A DNA stretch of 64,000 nucleotides from Paragonimus westermani (Eukaryota > Platyhelminthes > Trematoda > Plagiorchiida > Troglotrematidae): the NCBI GenBank assembly GCA_008508345.1, contig QNGE01003053.1:31136-95135 (forward strand), given 5' to 3'. Position numbers and translations under genes: made by a program. Within the stretch, counting starts at the first letter, position 1, and each line of letters starts with the position of its first letter. The notes beneath the pieces were generated by a model. That model saw only the letters and a list, made by a program, of their open reading frames with translations. It did not search any database and had not been told where the DNA came from. Positions 40,001 to 47,799 of this stretch are shown here, in pieces.

Positions 40001-42351
40001 GATATAGTCGACGGTTGTTACTGGCGGAGCAACCATGAAGAGCGAAGAAAGATCCGATGAAGGCAAACTTGTGTCACTTGCTTCTATGTAAGCGATCGTG
40101 TAAACAGATTTTACGTGGAACCTTGAGAAAAAGTTATCACAAAGGTAACCTAGCTAAATATAATAATCTTCGAGATATATGTATATTTGGTGTGAATTTG
40201 TGAAAAGGGCTATCACCACACAGGCGGATTAACTTTGTCCGAAAATCATATTAAGACAAGGAGATTACTCGCAAATTAACGTCAAGGATTTGGTCTACTA
40301 CCGTAGGTTTATCCCAGTCCAGTCCATGCGTGTTTTATACGCCCATACTGTGTATTTAAGTGAGTGAAAACAGTTTTGGAAACTAATGAGTGATGTTGCA
40401 GATTCATGATTTTAGATGACACCCAACTGTGAAAAGTCAGGGCTTCGGCTGTGTCGCTGGTTCGAATCCAGCCGAAGCCCTGACTTTTCACAGTTGGGTG
40501 TCATCTGAAGGTTTTGGGAACTCTTGTAAGAAAAGATTGCCCAGGCATGAATTTATTTTTGTAGAACACACAGACCGAACGGAATCAATTTCATTAACGT
40601 TATAGTAAACAGGACGAGTGTGTATACCGTACAACAGTACAAGAAAGTAGGTGGAATCGGGTGAAGGACTAATTACCCTATCAGAAAGAATGTAACTGAC
40701 ACTGTGATAACCGGCGGTAATGAGGGCACCGGCACATAAGCTATCCCAATAATGTCAGTCTTGCGTACATTCGGTTCACACAAGTGGGTAATCAAGTCGA
40801 CTATGCACAGGTTTATGTCCGAAATCAGGACATGATGGTTTTTGGCCGAAAAATGGAATAGCATGCACATGTGTTCAACAGACCTCATTAGTAATTTCGA
40901 AACTGTTGGAAATTCACACTGAAGGCATTTTCATTAGATCCAAGAAAAGGACAGACATTAGCTTAACAGCTGTTAAGTGTATCACAGCGACATTTAAAAT
41001 TCAGTTTTGCATGGTCGAATCGGCAAAACATTTTACTAACCTAATGAACTACTCAAAGTTATCAGCATTTTAGAAATGGACACTTGAATGCTTCTGCACT
41101 GGCCGCCAGTTACATTGTACACCGATGTGCTTTGGTTATCAAAAATGCTAACTTCGTCTTCCCGTGACTGAAGCATCTGTTCAAATGTAGCTGCATACCT
41201 AGCATTTATTTGAACGATGTCATACATATATATACGACGCTTTAATGTCTCCTAAAATTTGATCTCAGCATCAGCAATCGATTACCATCACTCCTTGTGT
41301 GCATCCCATTATAACACCAGGCATTTATCCACATCAAAAGATTTGGTTTCTCATTTAAAAGTGTACATTTCTTTTGTCTATCGAGTTTGCCCGTTTTCCG
41401 CAAATTTTGTTAGGCGAAATTTAAGTTCATTAGGAAATTTGGATAGTTGTTTCACAGTTTATTTCATGTAAGAACTCAGTTCACGATTTGAGTACAAATC
41501 ATTACTCATGATAACGATAAGTACAACATCCGTGATTGTTATGGAGTACCGGTCATAGACGTATCCCTGGGTTAAGCCCATATGATGTGTTCGTTAGGCT
41601 GTTTCGGTTGACGAAACCAGTAAAGTTCAACATACGAGAAACTGTGTAGTGTTCATGCACACGGTGCTCGCGTGCATGTAACATGATAAACTCTACAGCA
41701 GAAACAAAAGATGGAATCCACAATTAGGGACAGATTAAATGCAACAATACCAATTACTATCCGTACAAATATGTGCACAATCCTTGTTCGTGTTGACATC
41801 ACTGTTTGCCCAGTTGTTGGCGTCCTTACGGTTCACGGCCAACATAAAACCTATGTCTCAAACTTAGAAAGACATCATTTTATCAATAAGGAGTAAGTAT
41901 CTGTTAATGTCACGTTAAAGAATATGCACCAATTGATAAGAAAAGCATTTTAACATTTTGATATCTTACATAATATCGTGCGAAGATAAGCCTGTAGAGC
42001 TCTCCCCTACATATCGTCTTGATTCTATAGATTTTAAATAATCAAACAGCGATTGTCGAGCCCGTTCGGTCTGTCTACAGAAAAAGTTTGCAAAGACTGT
42101 CCAACAATCTAACGCGTGATCTGGAGCAGATGATGACCCGGTTCACTACCAACGTTCTTCCGTGCGATCGCTTGAACGCCATCCTCGTATCGCTGCTAAG
42201 CGTGGCATGCGGATCAAGTGGCATACTCAATCGAATCGGCGCTTATATGTTCATGGTGTTGCTGCTGGCCTGTCCGCTCGTATTAACCGCGCTTCTGTTC
42301 CAGTTGTTCCTGCGGCAGCATCAACGTCTGTGTTTGAACCCAGGGAATTAA
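6669..42351 (+). CDS. PROM1-like: Prominin-like pentaspan membrane glycoprotein (nine coding exons)
   Basis: Joined coding exons: 6669-7055, 11356-11619, 15504-15776, 18483-18656, 19952-20210, 25173-25632, 27153-27270, 35380-35658, 42031-42351. They total 2535 nt, that is 844 codons plus TAA. All eight introns are GT-AG and the phases match, so the model does not rest on single ORFs. Predicted membrane segments lie near residues 91-117, 134-160, 416-445, 476-501 and 808-832. Two loops of about 250 and 300 residues are rich in N-x-S/T sequons. The length and the TM1 / TM2-TM3 / TM4-TM5 layout match prominins (usually 800-870 residues). These are cholesterol-binding glycoproteins of plasma-membrane protrusions such as microvilli and cilia. 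Cys residues follow TM4 (C507) and precede TM5 (C783, C798). Oddities: no clear signal peptide after the ATG, and only about 12 residues follow TM5. Orthology to PROM1 versus PROM2 cannot be set. Confidence 0.85.
7056..11355 (+). other. Prominin-like intron 1
   Basis: 4.3 kb with GT-AG ends and no mobile element or RNA gene recognised. One exon-like stretch (10327-10543) has an AG before it, an open frame and a perfect GTAAGT donor. However, its 217-nt length would break the phase between exons 1 and 2. Confidence 0.6.
11356..11619 (+). CDS. PROM1-like: Prominin-like exon 2 (residues 130-217)
   Basis: A long pyrimidine tract (cctttcctctttttcctcaaag) precedes the acceptor and the donor is GTGAGT. 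The exon is exactly 88 codons, phase 0 to 0. It begins with a short cytoplasmic KTSY, then TM2 (ALGISTLVLLVFAVLCFIFAYLAF), then enters the first large extracellular loop with sequons NYS, NET and NST. A degraded copy of this exon is found at 62280-62519. Confidence 0.85.
11620..15503 (+). other. Prominin-like intron 2
   Basis: 3.9 kb. Nothing recognised with confidence. A 138-codon open stretch on the minus strand (12661-13077) has no motif and no splice context and is treated as chance or part of an unknown repeat. Confidence 0.5.
15504..15776 (+). CDS. PROM1-like: Prominin-like exon 3 (residues 218-308)
   Basis: There is no ATG in this stretch, so it is found only by splice logic. The acceptor is ...accattcacag and the donor is GTAAGT at 15777, giving 91 codons, phase 0 to 0, without a stop. 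The translation is a helical segment of extracellular loop 1 with sequons NMS and NES. It also has two cysteines (TLCPNL and RRRCRG) that could form the loop disulfide typical of prominins. Confidence 0.8.
15777..18482 (+). other. Prominin-like intron 3
   Basis: 2.7 kb, AT-rich, nothing recognised beyond the splice sites. Confidence 0.55.
18483..18656 (+). CDS. PROM1-like: Prominin-like exon 4 (residues 309-366)
   Basis: Acceptor ttttcctcccacag, donor GTGAGG, 58 codons, phase 0 to 0. Encodes an amphipathic helical part of extracellular loop 1 ending KVRKQADTVLAQ, with a sequon at TNMT. The regular spacing of Leu/Val suggests a coiled-coil-like helix, as expected for the long helices of prominin ectodomains. 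Confidence 0.8.
18657..19951 (+). other. Prominin-like intron 4
   Basis: 1.3 kb between two strong splice sites; nothing else recognised. Confidence 0.55.
19952..20210 (+). CDS. PROM1-like: Prominin-like exon 5 (residues 367-452, TM3)
   Basis: Acceptor ...catacctcag, donor GTTAGT, 259 nt, so it ends in phase 1. It carries the end of extracellular loop 1 (repeated QLDKLQP-type helix, sequon NLS) and TM3, a very hydrophobic run of about 28 residues (VGYVLCVIYTLFFVVIIVFL...). A charged cytoplasmic EAKKRD follows. Confidence 0.85.
20211..25172 (+). other. Prominin-like intron 5
   Basis: 5.0 kb. It contains a short TA run at about 20245-20257 and the fold-back element at 21196-21312. The rest shows nothing recognisable. 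Confidence 0.55.
21196..21312 (-). repeat. Fold-back element with 19-bp terminal inverted repeats and a hammerhead-like stem
   Basis: Arms 21196-21214 and 21294-21312 are perfect 19-nt inverted repeats separated by 79 nt. Read on the minus strand, the interior has the order TTGAGGAAG, a 7-bp stem (GGCCACC cga GGTGGTT) and then GAAACGT (about 21278-21246). A second GAAACGTTG lies nearer the end. That order resembles the terminal repeats of Penelope-like elements, which carry hammerhead-type folds. The core here is not the canonical CTGATGA, so activity is doubtful. It may be a solo terminal repeat or a small non-autonomous relic. Confidence 0.55.
25173..25632 (+). CDS. PROM1-like: Prominin-like exon 6 (residues 453-606, TM4)
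   Basis: The largest exon, 460 nt, phase 1 to 2. The acceptor is tgtccataacag and the donor is GTAAGT. It begins in the cytoplasmic loop (basic RKSKN) and crosses TM4 (LPLFAIVIVPILVVLGAILI...). It then opens the second large extracellular loop with a Cys soon after the membrane (C507), as in vertebrate prominins, a second Cys (FTCQKS) and sequons NSS, NVS and NDS. Another frame on the opposite strand is open but is a shadow. Confidence 0.87.
25633..27152 (+). other. Prominin-like intron 6
   Basis: 1.5 kb. A 112-codon open stretch (25892-26230) is AT-rich, without motif, and probably chance. A 22-nt sequence is tandemly duplicated close to the 3' splice site (see the repeat at 27074-27120). 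Confidence 0.55.
27074..27120 (+). repeat. 22-nt tandem duplication, 25-bp period, near a splice acceptor
   Basis: Positions 27074-27095 and 27099-27120 are identical. The duplication ends 32 nt before the first base of exon 7 and so lies in the branch-point region of the intron. Confidence 0.85.
27153..27270 (+). CDS. PROM1-like: Prominin-like exon 7 (residues 606-645)
   Basis: Small exon of 118 nt, phase 2 to 0. The acceptor is ttcggttcacag and the donor is GTAAGT. Its first base completes a Lys codon begun in exon 6. Three sequons (NFS, NIT, NYS) in 39 residues fit the second extracellular loop. Confidence 0.82.
29316..29372 (-). repeat. tRNA-like (SINE-type) fragment
   Basis: On the minus strand TGGCCTGATGGG matches the Pol III A box TRGCNNARYNGG with one mismatch. 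About 35 nt further, GTTTCGAGTCG matches the B box with two mismatches. The spacing and the intervening CCCGTC...GTTCCGGG fit the D-arm to T-arm order of a tRNA. The acceptor stem cannot be paired and the unit is too short for a functional tRNA, so a tRNA-derived SINE remnant is the likelier reading. Confidence 0.4.
32325..32650 (+). mobile_element. Penelope-like reverse transcriptase fragment
   Basis: The frame contains LRPILCMNNSAYHKVARWLV (RT block with LRPI followed by a conserved x2-Ser-Tyr-H and WLV). About 50 codons later comes IDVDSLFTNVPLHGTV, the motif-A region (catalytic Asp followed by SLFTNVPL) of Penelope-like RTs. It runs without interruption into the N gap, so the YVDD block cannot be seen. 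The same subtype occurs as a relic at 47800-49262. It lies inside intron 7 in the same orientation as the host gene. Confidence 0.75.
32651..33390. other. Assembly gap (740 N)
   Basis: Unbroken run of undetermined bases. It begins in the middle of a Penelope-like RT, so the missing sequence probably includes the rest of that element. Open frames computed across it are artefacts. Confidence 1.
35380..35658 (+). CDS. PROM1-like: Prominin-like exon 8 (residues 646-738)
   Basis: Acceptor ttgcacattacacag, donor GTGAGA, 93 codons, phase 0 to 0. Encodes a long charged helical segment of extracellular loop 2 (KLTQLRESANRLADAF..., sequons NLT and NST). This matches the helical bundle that precedes TM5 in prominins. 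Confidence 0.83.
36393..36410 (+). repeat. (GA)9 microsatellite
   Basis: Nine uninterrupted GA units within intron 8. Confidence 0.95.
40414..40506. repeat. Perfect 38-bp inverted repeat with a Pol III B box in the loop
   Basis: Arms 40414-40451 and 40469-40506 are exact reverse complements with a 17-nt spacer. The sequence GGTTCGAATCC (40459-40469), straddling loop and arm, is a perfect match to the internal B-box promoter of tRNA genes and tRNA-derived SINEs. No A box is seen at the right distance, so this is not an intact tRNA gene. A transcript would fold into a very stable hairpin. It may be a head-to-head SINE remnant or a fold-back transposon. Confidence 0.85.
42031..42351 (+). CDS. 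PROM1-like: Prominin-like exon 9, terminal (residues 739-844, TM5)
   Basis: Acceptor cttgattctatag, phase 0, 106 codons and TAA. It begins with the end of the helical loop (LQRLSNNLTRDLEQM) and has two Cys before the membrane (VLPCDRL, VACGSS), as at the corresponding site in vertebrate prominins. TM5 follows (YMFMVLLLACPLVLTALLFQLFL), then a short basic tail (RQHQRLCLNPGN). The cytoplasmic tail is shorter than the roughly 50 residues usual in vertebrates. A weak ATTAAA at 42789 is the only polyadenylation-like signal noted nearby. Confidence 0.85.
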   Translation: MLNNQTAIVEPVRSVYRKSLQRLSNNLTRDLEQMMTRFTTNVLPCDRLNAILVSLLSVACGSSGILNRIGAYMFMVLLLACPLVLTALLFQLFLRQHQRLCLNPGN

Positions 42352-44379
42352 AGTATTCCGTCCAAGATATTCAACTGACAAGTTGACGCAATACACACTC
42401 GCTAATGACCAAATATCTGACCCACCAATAACGGATTGATCACCTGCGTATTCTGATTCGTACACCCATTCCAGATGGATGGACAATGTGACTGCTTACA
42501 CTTTTTCCGTATACTGGATAAAACTTCATCTATTTTTCTAACGCTGATGACAAAATTTATTTTGCATACGCATTACGAGACTCATACGACGACCTAACAT
42601 AATCCCGGTTTGTCAATTAGCAGACAGTTAGCTGAACAGTTCAGAATGGGGTTTAACTAGTTAAAAAATTACTTTAATTCACCTCGGAGTTTTTATTCCT
42701 TTCACAGGCAACGGTTAAGCTTTCGGGGCAGCCAAGGTCTGTGTTTGCCTGACGGTAGGTTGCAGTAACAGATATCTCGCGTGCGCATATTAAAAATTGG
42801 TAATACTGTGATAATACGATGAGCTGTTAGGGAGCCAAAACTATTACCGGGTAATTCTGTTAAACTTGCTCCCTATTTTCTCTGCAATACAATTTACACA
42901 CGAGACCAATGATCGTTTTAAAGGTGTTTTACCTTCGGACGATAGAAGTACAATGGCTATGTTTTTCATTGCATTCGACGGCTCCGCGAGCAGAATTCCG
43001 TAGTCCCATTCAAAGGGTGTACTTCAGTTAACTTGCCGAGGAGTAAGGCTGGGTGTCAGAATATAGTCATCTGAATTTAGTCAATGGGAAATCAGTGGCA
43101 TAATTGTCAACACAACTATTAAAGAAACATGGACTACAGTTCACAGCCCGTTTCTTTTAGGTCAGTGTATTGACCATAAGGATCATAAAGGTGAAACATG
43201 AGTCCTGCGTCCTTGAAAAAGCACTCGGCTGCAATGTCTATCGTTATTCAAAGGTCTGGTCGACTGGGCCATTAATAATTTGTGCCAGTCACATTCCGTG
43301 ACTGGCCATCCGCTTTTAAACATTACTGTCCAAAAACCAACTGAAGCCATCGATGGCAAGTGTAGGGTGCAGGTTGAGGTTGATAGGATTGCAGAAAATG
43401 GAACGTCTCGCGGACAAGACCGGGGATGGGTTTCAACGTAGGACGGGTTGGTACCTAAAACTAATACTTTTGTTGAGCTATACAACTCAAATACACAATC
43501 AAACCCAGCTCGGGTGATGACCACATCACCCTCCCCTGTGTTCGCCAAATAGCTGGCAATCTTACAGATAATACTGCGCTAGTCCTTTGACGTTTGTGCC
43601 AGCGAGGCACTTCGGAGTATGAGAATATTTAAGTTAGCACATGTTAGTTCTGGTTGGGTTCACAATAATGACGCTAACCATACTTCTTTACCAATCGACG
43701 TCCAGGTCTTGAATCAGTCGTCGACCCGTTCTTTTGCTACCTATGAGTTCCATCATATAAGCCCCGGCACTATTTACCTTTTTGTAAACAGGTGTTAAAG
43801 AATGAACGTTGCGTGAAGAAACATGAATCGAACATCCCGTTGTACTTCCAAACCCACTAATTAGAAAGTGTGTCGCTGTATACCAATCTAGTTTAAAGAC
43901 GAAGCTCAGTGTTTCCGTGATTGAAAATCCACACGATCAACAGATAAGTCAAATTAGTAATCAGTAATGCAGTTGAAATTTGTTAGTTTATCCAGTGAAG
44001 CATGCAGTTAAGAATGAACGACTTTCGAAAGATGTTCAATCCTCTTCATAAACGTCTAGGAAATAATATTGACCCAGTGATCACTTGTTTTCGTCTATGA
44101 CTGCGTACTTACAGTTTATTGTATGGGGACTGAGATATTTGTCTGGTATGAAGAGAAAGGTAGAACGAATGTAAGAGTTTCGTTCCACAATACAGAGAAA
44201 AGGCTCAAAAGCGACCGATCAGATGTTCCACATGGTGTTAAACCAAAGTGATCCAGGTGGAATGGCGACAGTGCGGAAATCGAAGCACAACTGAATGAAA
44301 TGGCGAAACAAAGCAGCACATGAAACATAGGCCGAATAATATTGTTATATTGGAGGATAATTTCCGATTGGAGTGCACT
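42352..44379. other. 3' flank of the prominin-like gene, no gene recognised
   Basis: Contains the 3' untranslated region of the prominin-like gene, end unknown. A 121-codon open stretch on the minus strand (43183-43548) shows no motif. Confidence 0.45.
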
Positions 44380-44510
44380 AATTTGGTACAGTGCGCTATC
44401 GTCCAGTTGGTCTACCGCGTCGACGATCGCGACTGTGGTCCGGTCTGCATTAACACACACTAGTGCACCAAGAAAACGACCACAGTTTGTGGGGTTGAAA
44501 ACCGGAACAT
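44380..44510 (-). other. Exon-like stretch, function unknown
   Basis: On the minus strand an acceptor-like ...catttatag is followed by an open frame with GC-ending codons and a protein-like translation (VCVNADRTTVAIVDAVDQLD is the most characteristic part). The phase would be 2 and the 3' limit is not clear; a possible donor is GTGCAC. The AIVDAVDQLDD pattern recalls Walker-B-like strands of P-loop ATPases, but there is no Walker A to support it. It could be one exon of an unseen gene or a relic. Confidence 0.25.
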
Positions 44511-44808
44511 CTATAAATGTCAGTGAATCTTTGTGGAATAGTTAAAAAAATGTGAATAGTGACATTTAAGGCGACTGCATCTGTGAATGAGATTTTTCGG
44601 CTGAATCAGCATCAGCTTCTATACATCTCCACTCACATCGTCCAATATATCCTGGTTACTTGCTAACTCAGTATCATCTTATTCAAATACTGTTCTCCTG
44701 CCAGCACATATGCTCAACGTTTCTGACTTCCTGCTGGTCAACTCTGACCGTTCTTTGCATTGACGTTCAGCAATACGTGTCAAACGGGTTCTAAAATGAA
44801 CACATACA

Positions 44809-46227
44809 CTACCCGACTTTCAAGTTGTGACATAAATGAACGGAAGACAAATGTTCACAGCATTCCAGAATTTCATGAAGCACTGGCGCGGACCGTTGAG
44901 CGATTTCCGTGATAACATTGCGTGGTGAGGCAAGGAAGTGTCCTTGGTTGAAGATTGTTTGAATTGGAACATCGAACAGACCAAGTTGTTCTATCCAATC
45001 GAGCATGAGCAGATTGAGATTCGAACCAGAGATGTAGCAGGAACCGTTAATAGTTTTGCCTCAGAATGAGACGCAACACTGCAATTGGCCAGTCAATCGC
45101 AAAAGGCCAAGCGTTATCCAGAGATCCTCCGAAATGACTATAATATCCGACGCAGTGTCCAACTGCAATCAAACTGGAAAGCCATTTATCATGACGGACA
45201 CGAACTTCCGTCGACCGGGAGCGTTGAGTTGGAAGGTGGTCAGCAGGCTCATGGATCTGCCAACCGATTTGGGTCTGGGCCTCGAGTTGAACTTGCAGAT
45301 AGAGGAACCACTGTCAATGTTCCGGGGTTGACAGATGTCATTCTTGTGCCTCAGTTTTCCACACCGAGAGCAACGGTGGTATCTGAGTTGGCAGTCACGA
45401 TGAAGGTGCCAGACGCCGCAATGCCTGCGCTGGTTCGGAGGTGACTTCTTAGCGTATTAGCGCAGAGGATGCGAGCCAGGATGCCGTGAGATATTCTGGG
45501 TTCGCGTACCATTGCTCGAACCGTGTGTAAATGGGCTGAAGCGTATCACGTGTACGGCCCCAGTACCGCGTTCGACCATTGTAGTGTCGTATTTGAGGTT
45601 GATGAGACCATGGCACTCAGTGGTGAGTGTCTGAAGCGTCGTCAGGGGATCTTGTTCGACCTTACTCAGCAGGTGAGTACGGATGTCTGCGTCTTTCGGA
45701 GAGTGAAGAGCGCAGACGAACACCATAAATCTGAATTGATCTTCGGTAAGCGAACCAAGCTTGGAACGCTCACATTCACGATTGACCACACCGGCATAGG
45801 TGACGCAGTTGTCGCCGTCTGACTTTGAACAAGGAAGACTGGTCACCGCAAATGGACCGCAACGTCTCAACCGTTCCGTCAAAGGAGTTGTCGCGGAGGT
45901 TTTTTGGAAGGATGAAAATGACTTACTTCTCGTGTTCATCAGTGTCAAGTTTGCGTAGTAGGAGACGGACCTTCCAATTTCGTCCTGTGCACCGAAATCG
46001 ACATTGAACAAATCCTCGTACCGTCTGAACGAGGCATCAAACGTTAAACCAGCCTGGGCATCCTAGTGAAACTCGGTGATGCCGCTTAAGACAGCGTCTG
46101 CTGATTGCTTCCCAACGGCCGATGACGATGGGGCCAAGTTTGATGAAGATAAAGGGTCAGTGAGTGCCTCGATAAGCTTGATCTGCTGTGCGATGAGACG
46201 TTTCAAATCGACGGATTCGTCAACCAT
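44809..46227 (-). mobile_element. Ty3/Gypsy-type LTR retrotransposon relic: gag, zinc knuckle, protease, linker
   Basis: Reading downward from an ATG at 46227, gag begins MVDESVDLKRL and includes a FRRYEDLF block, then VTYAGVVNRECER and LTEDQF blocks typical of flatworm Gypsy gag. A zinc-knuckle region follows (about 45345-45425; HRCSRCGKLRHKNDIC, with one upstream Cys apparently changed to Arg). Next come a retropepsin core LDTASDIIVI (about 45140-45160) and the linker LNLLMLDWIEQLGLF (about 44965-45010). Breaks seen: TAG at 46065-46063, a frame change and stop around 45930-45960, and TGA at 45171-45169 two codons before the protease Asp. RT, RNase H and integrase are absent, so the element is truncated at the 3' side. 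Confidence 0.8.
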
Positions 46228-46900
46228 AATTGAAAATCACCAGGCCCGTTCGCCAATACGTTGCAACTTGTTCGATGTCCTACGAGCACGTAAACGGATA
46301 ACGGAATGATGGTCATTGGAACGACGTATAACGGAACGATAGTCAACGGTAGCGAACACCGGACTACGAAATAGGTACGACTAGCTCGAGACTTCCTGGC
46401 CAACCCAACAACCCAAGGCTAACGCAAGAACATAGAGAGAAGACTGGCCTCCGGACAGAGCTCCTTAATATCACCCAATCCGAAGACAACATGGTCACAA
46501 ACCTGGTCACATTTAAGGGGTTTGTGATCAATCAGAAAATCAAATCAAAGGTTTACCAAATGATGGGCCGAACAGCACACTGATGCGCGTAGGCGGGATG
46601 TGGGCATGTGAGCGTTGAGGCGCGTAGGTGGGGTACCAGCGATTTGGCACAAGGGTTGAAGGACTAAGTGAGGCATGACCGTGCCAACTATGAAGGCCAC
46701 ACACAAGTGTACTTTGTTGGTTTTTGGCACACGATATTTTCGGGGGATTGGCGACTGCCTTGGCAACCAGTTTATGAGTGTTACATTGCATACGAATTTC
46801 GAGGGGGGCGGCCACCAGTTCAATTGTCGGTGTCAATTAATCAGAACTCACAGTGCTAAGGCACGACAGCAGGTGACCATAACTTGTGGAAAGGTGCTAA
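46228..46900 (-). mobile_element. Probable leader and 5' LTR of the Gypsy relic
   Basis: Immediately upstream of gag on the minus strand lies a non-coding stretch. It has a TGG-starting sequence (about 46257-46240) placed like a primer binding site and repeated CGTTCCGTTAT-like units at about 46290-46345. Its position is right for leader plus LTR. There is no second LTR in the window to compare, so the outer limit is arbitrary and the LTR call is an inference. Confidence 0.35.
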
Positions 46901-47799
46901 CATCGACGGCTGTTTGGACGAACGATGGAAATTGGCTGAATGTGATCTGCGGATATCAAGATATGAGGGAATTATATGCAATTTTGCCTTTTTTGAGCTC
47001 TTCGATGATGTTCCCTACATTTAAATCTTCTACATATCAATAGTGTCCCTCGTCTGTGGGTATTTTACGCCACACATGACTGTCCTGGTCCATAGTATAC
47101 GGCTACTCATATATGTGTAAAACAATTTTGTTTTCAGCGAACAGAACTGTTTTCAAAATTTCTCATCTTAGGCTGGTACAATTATGTATCACGTCACGTA
47201 ACAATAAAGGAAGTCCTTGATGAGAAATGGTAAGAGGGTAAGGCGATTGGGCAAAACACAAACAAGACTTTGTTGTGGTTATGCTCACAAGGTTTTAGGA
47301 AGCCAGTGTTAATTGCGGTCAGTCGGGGGGACGGGATCGAATCGCCTCATGACCTGAGTGTACGTGTTTGGACACGGTAATCCCAAGGTGTGAACGAAGT
47401 GTTTTTGAACACACAAGTCCGGCTGACCTAATCGGATTGCGATCGCCTCGACTATAGACAGGATGCGCCACTTGATCTCTCGTGACGCGGCGACCGAGGC
47501 ACGGCAGACAATGTGGAACGCTCTATCAGTGTCTGTCTCGGTCACAATCACCTAGGTGGGCCAGAATGGATGAGTTAATGCTATTTGTTATTCCGGAGCA
47601 AAGCCACGCCGAGCAGTGTTCACAGATTCTTCCCTAGTGGTGCAACCAATACATGCTGAACCACAGGAACAGTCGAATGAATAGATAAAAATTGGCTTCA
47701 CTGTTAGGCATATTGTCTTTCAAATGAAGTGGCACCGTCCGTTTTGAGTGGAACATTGCGATAGGACTTACATCACAGTAGGTACTGCCAATCGCTCCA
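46901..47799. other. Gap between retroelement relics, nothing recognised
   Basis: Short open stretches on both strands (47309-47551 minus is the longest clear one) show no motif. May be further decayed repeat sequence. Confidence 0.4.

Larger units (their letters stand above)
35659..42030 (+). other. Prominin-like intron 8
   Basis: 6.4 kb. It contains a (GA)9 microsatellite at 36393-36410 and the long palindrome with a B box at 40414-40506. Two medium open stretches on the minus strand (37914-38300, 38388-38603) have no clear homology. Nothing else was recognised. Confidence 0.55.

Noticed and set aside
40309..40491. 60-codon minus-strand frame over the palindrome
   Set aside because: Produced by translating one arm of the inverted repeat; not a gene.
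40414..40506. Intact tRNA gene
   Set aside because: A perfect B box is present, but no A box, anticodon stem or acceptor stem can be placed.
42162..42486. Overlapping frames within and after exon 9
   Set aside because: Shadows in other frames of the terminal prominin exon.
43183..43548. 121-codon minus-strand frame
   Set aside because: No recognisable domain, start context or splice site; likely chance.
45085..45444. 119-codon + strand frame
   Set aside because: Antisense shadow of the Gypsy zinc-knuckle and protease region, which has recognisable motifs on the minus strand.
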